A stretch of 64,000 nt of DNA from Eremophila alpestris peregrina (Eukaryota; Chordata; Aves; Passeriformes; Alaudidae). This document shows positions 55,201 through 58,200 of this stretch, piece by piece; within the stretch, counting starts at the first letter, position 1; each line of letters begins with the position of its first letter. The notes under the pieces were generated by a model, which saw nothing but the letters and a program-made list of their open reading frames with translations, ran no database searches and had not been told where the DNA came from. The translations under genes were made by a program, and so were the position numbers. The stretch is taken from positions 10,788,278-10,852,277 of the forward strand of contig WMCF01000007.1 in NCBI GenBank assembly GCA_009792885.1, written 5' to 3'.

Positions 55201-58200
55201 AGTTTTGGTCCCCTGTTCTCAGAGCAAAGGTAGTAGCACTGGAAAAGATTAAAGATCACAAGGATGATGAAATTGCATACATGTAAGATATGAGTATGTA
55301 GGCTAGGATTTTTAGCCCTTTAGAAGATAAATCTGTACATAGGTGTCTTATCATGGATAAGTGATATAAATTATTTCATTTTTGTCTTAATTGATGTTAA
55401 GGGTGATCAAATTAAGCTAGCAGTGACTTACAAAACATGCGGAACCAAGGTCCTTCATGTGACATATAATCAAACTCTGAAATGCTGTCACTTTTTATGG
55501 TGTCTGTTCATGTTTTCAAAAAGCCACTAAAGAAATTCATGGCAGAAGTAGCCCTGAACAGATCCTTTAAGTATGCAGAACAATGTGTTGACAGAGGATA
55601 AGAAAGCACTCTGGGGCAGGTGCATCACCACGTTTGCCCTTCTGTAAACAACTGCCATTAGACAATGTCAGCTGCAGGGCTGAGATAGATGGATCTTCAG
55701 CCTTGACTCCCAGAGTGACACACTTCTCCTTACCTCCTTTATTTCCCTTGGTACTAAGGGACAACTCTCTCTTAAGCTCTCACTTAAGAATATGAGAATG
55801 AAAAAAGCATGATACAGATAGTGCATTTCAAGGGAACCACCTGTAATGCTTTTTGGTTTTACTTATGCCACTTTAAAGCAGTAGATATTTATCAAAAAAA
55901 TAAATTTCATAAGGATAAGAAGCCACAAGAAAAGATACACTAGTGCCTAACTAAAACATCATGTGTATTTTAAAATAAAAAAGAAAATCTCTATAAACAC
56001 AAATATAAAAAGGATATAAATAAATATAGTACACAAATACTTGCATGTGTACATGGATAAACACACAATAGTGTTGTTACATCGACAAATACTGTATAAA
56101 TAAATTTTTCCTCTCCAAATAATTAAAATTAAATGAACCTGCTTGTCAGATTAATTCTCACTGATAAAGTACAGAGCTCTTAATGTGTGCAAGGACTGAC
56201 CAGTGTGAGGGAGGAAACATCATGTTAGAGATTTTTATTACATGAAGTGTCAAGAGAAGGACTAATAAAAAAACCTAAGTGAAAATAAAACTACAGGGAG
56301 AAATGGTGTGAAAGAAAGCTGAGGTAGCAGTCCCTGAAGGAAAAAGAGATTCTGAAACCATGTTAAAAGAGGAGTCATTAATAGTAGAAAATGCTTCAAA
56401 TATCCAGTGGTTCCTGCTTTGACAAAGTTTCTTACAGATTGCAGAAGCCTTTGCTGGTGGTATAGTTTGTATATTGACAAGGGCAAGTAATCCTCAGTAG
56501 ATACTCCTTAGGTTGCTGCAGGAAAAACCCAGCAATCCTTTCCTTCCTTCTACAGGCTCTTCTATTTACTCTAGTGGTGTGTGTATCAAATACTATTCTT
56601 CATAATAAAAGACCTAAAAATTGCTTTGAAATCTCTCTTTCACATGTTGACTAGCTACTGCTCTTCTTATTTTGGAATCAAAACTGTTGTTCACTGATTG
56701 AAATGGCAGAGCTTCATGTAATAATTCACTTACTCAGAGGTGTTACAAATGATGTGCCCAGCTAATTCTAATTTTTTTGTTTTTCCAAATGTGAACGTGG
56801 TATTCTTTATTATGTAATTTATATATTAGACTGTATGGATTATAGTCAGACTACAGAGTTTGACTGCTTTTATCTTCTAGCTACTGTCCTGTGGCCTGCT
56901 AGAAACCTTGAAGTTCAGTGTTCTAGAGCTCCAAGAACACTTGGATACCTATAATGTCAAAAGAGAGGCAGCAGAACAGGTGAGTCTCTTACACTGCAAA
57001 GCAAAAATATTAAAACCTACTCATCAAGAAAATGTTGCAGGTCCTTATGTCTCAGCACAGGCATCTAAAGGTAAACTTTGGGAAAACACTTCTGAAATAA
57101 AATCCTATTTCCTTTTCTATTCTGTGTGTATAATCTGAATTTGAAGGGTTTTTTCTTATGTGTAATTCTCTTTTTTTTTTTGCACATATTTCTGAAATTG
57201 ATTTTTAATATATAACACTGCACAAATCCACTAACAGTGCGAAAAGCACATTCCTAATTTAAAACTCCTCTGTTAAAAATATTCAAGTATTTCTAACATG
57301 AATATGAATAAAAAATTGGGGTTTCTTTCATTTATGTACTGCTTCTTTTATTAGACTAGCAATTCACCTACAAATTGAAACATTTACAGATAACTGTCTT
57401 TATGGAATTCCAAGGGCATTAACACCCATAGTATTCAGCAGCCTGTGAGGCCATGACAATGGCAGTATAGGTGTTTGAGTGACACAAAACAGAACCAGAA
57501 TTCAAGGCATGATGCTTTAGCAGAGCTGTATTTTGCAGCGTAAGTGGCTCCATGTTTCTTGTCATGCTGAATTTATTAGGAAATTATGGCCTTTGCCTTG
57601 CAAAGATTGCTGACAGCTCATCTGTTGAATAGACCAGACATGCACTTTCTTGTGGAAAAGATCTCGGAAGAAATGTGGTTTCCTTGGAACCAATGCTAAA
57701 GTATGCCACACAGCACTGTTAAACTCTTGGCAGAATCCAGACCAGCATTTCTGCTGAAGAGTTGCTGCATTTGTTTGCCCTGCTCTGTGGTAATAACAAT
57801 TTATTTGATCTAATATAATGAGCTACATTTTGCCATGTAGGCTTAATCAGAAAAAAGTGCTCATCTAATGACTAAGATTATTTTACTGGATGTAATATTT
57901 AATGTCAGGCAGTCTCCAGTGCATAATGCTATCAGCACTCCTATGAGAGCATAATGTATTTCATTCCTCCTTTTAGAGAGCAGCCCTGAGGCACAGAGGG
58001 TGTAACTGATGAGCCCCATGGTCAGAAAGGAAGATTTGTGACAGGGTGAAAAGGGACTCGTGTGTGTGTGCATGTAATTAGAATGGTGACTATCCAAACA
58101 TGGAGGAATTTTACATCAATTCCCCATTTAGTCTAGTTTATCACAGCAATAACCAGTGGTATTGTTTTGTTGATTTGTCAAAGTATAACAAATTAAAATT

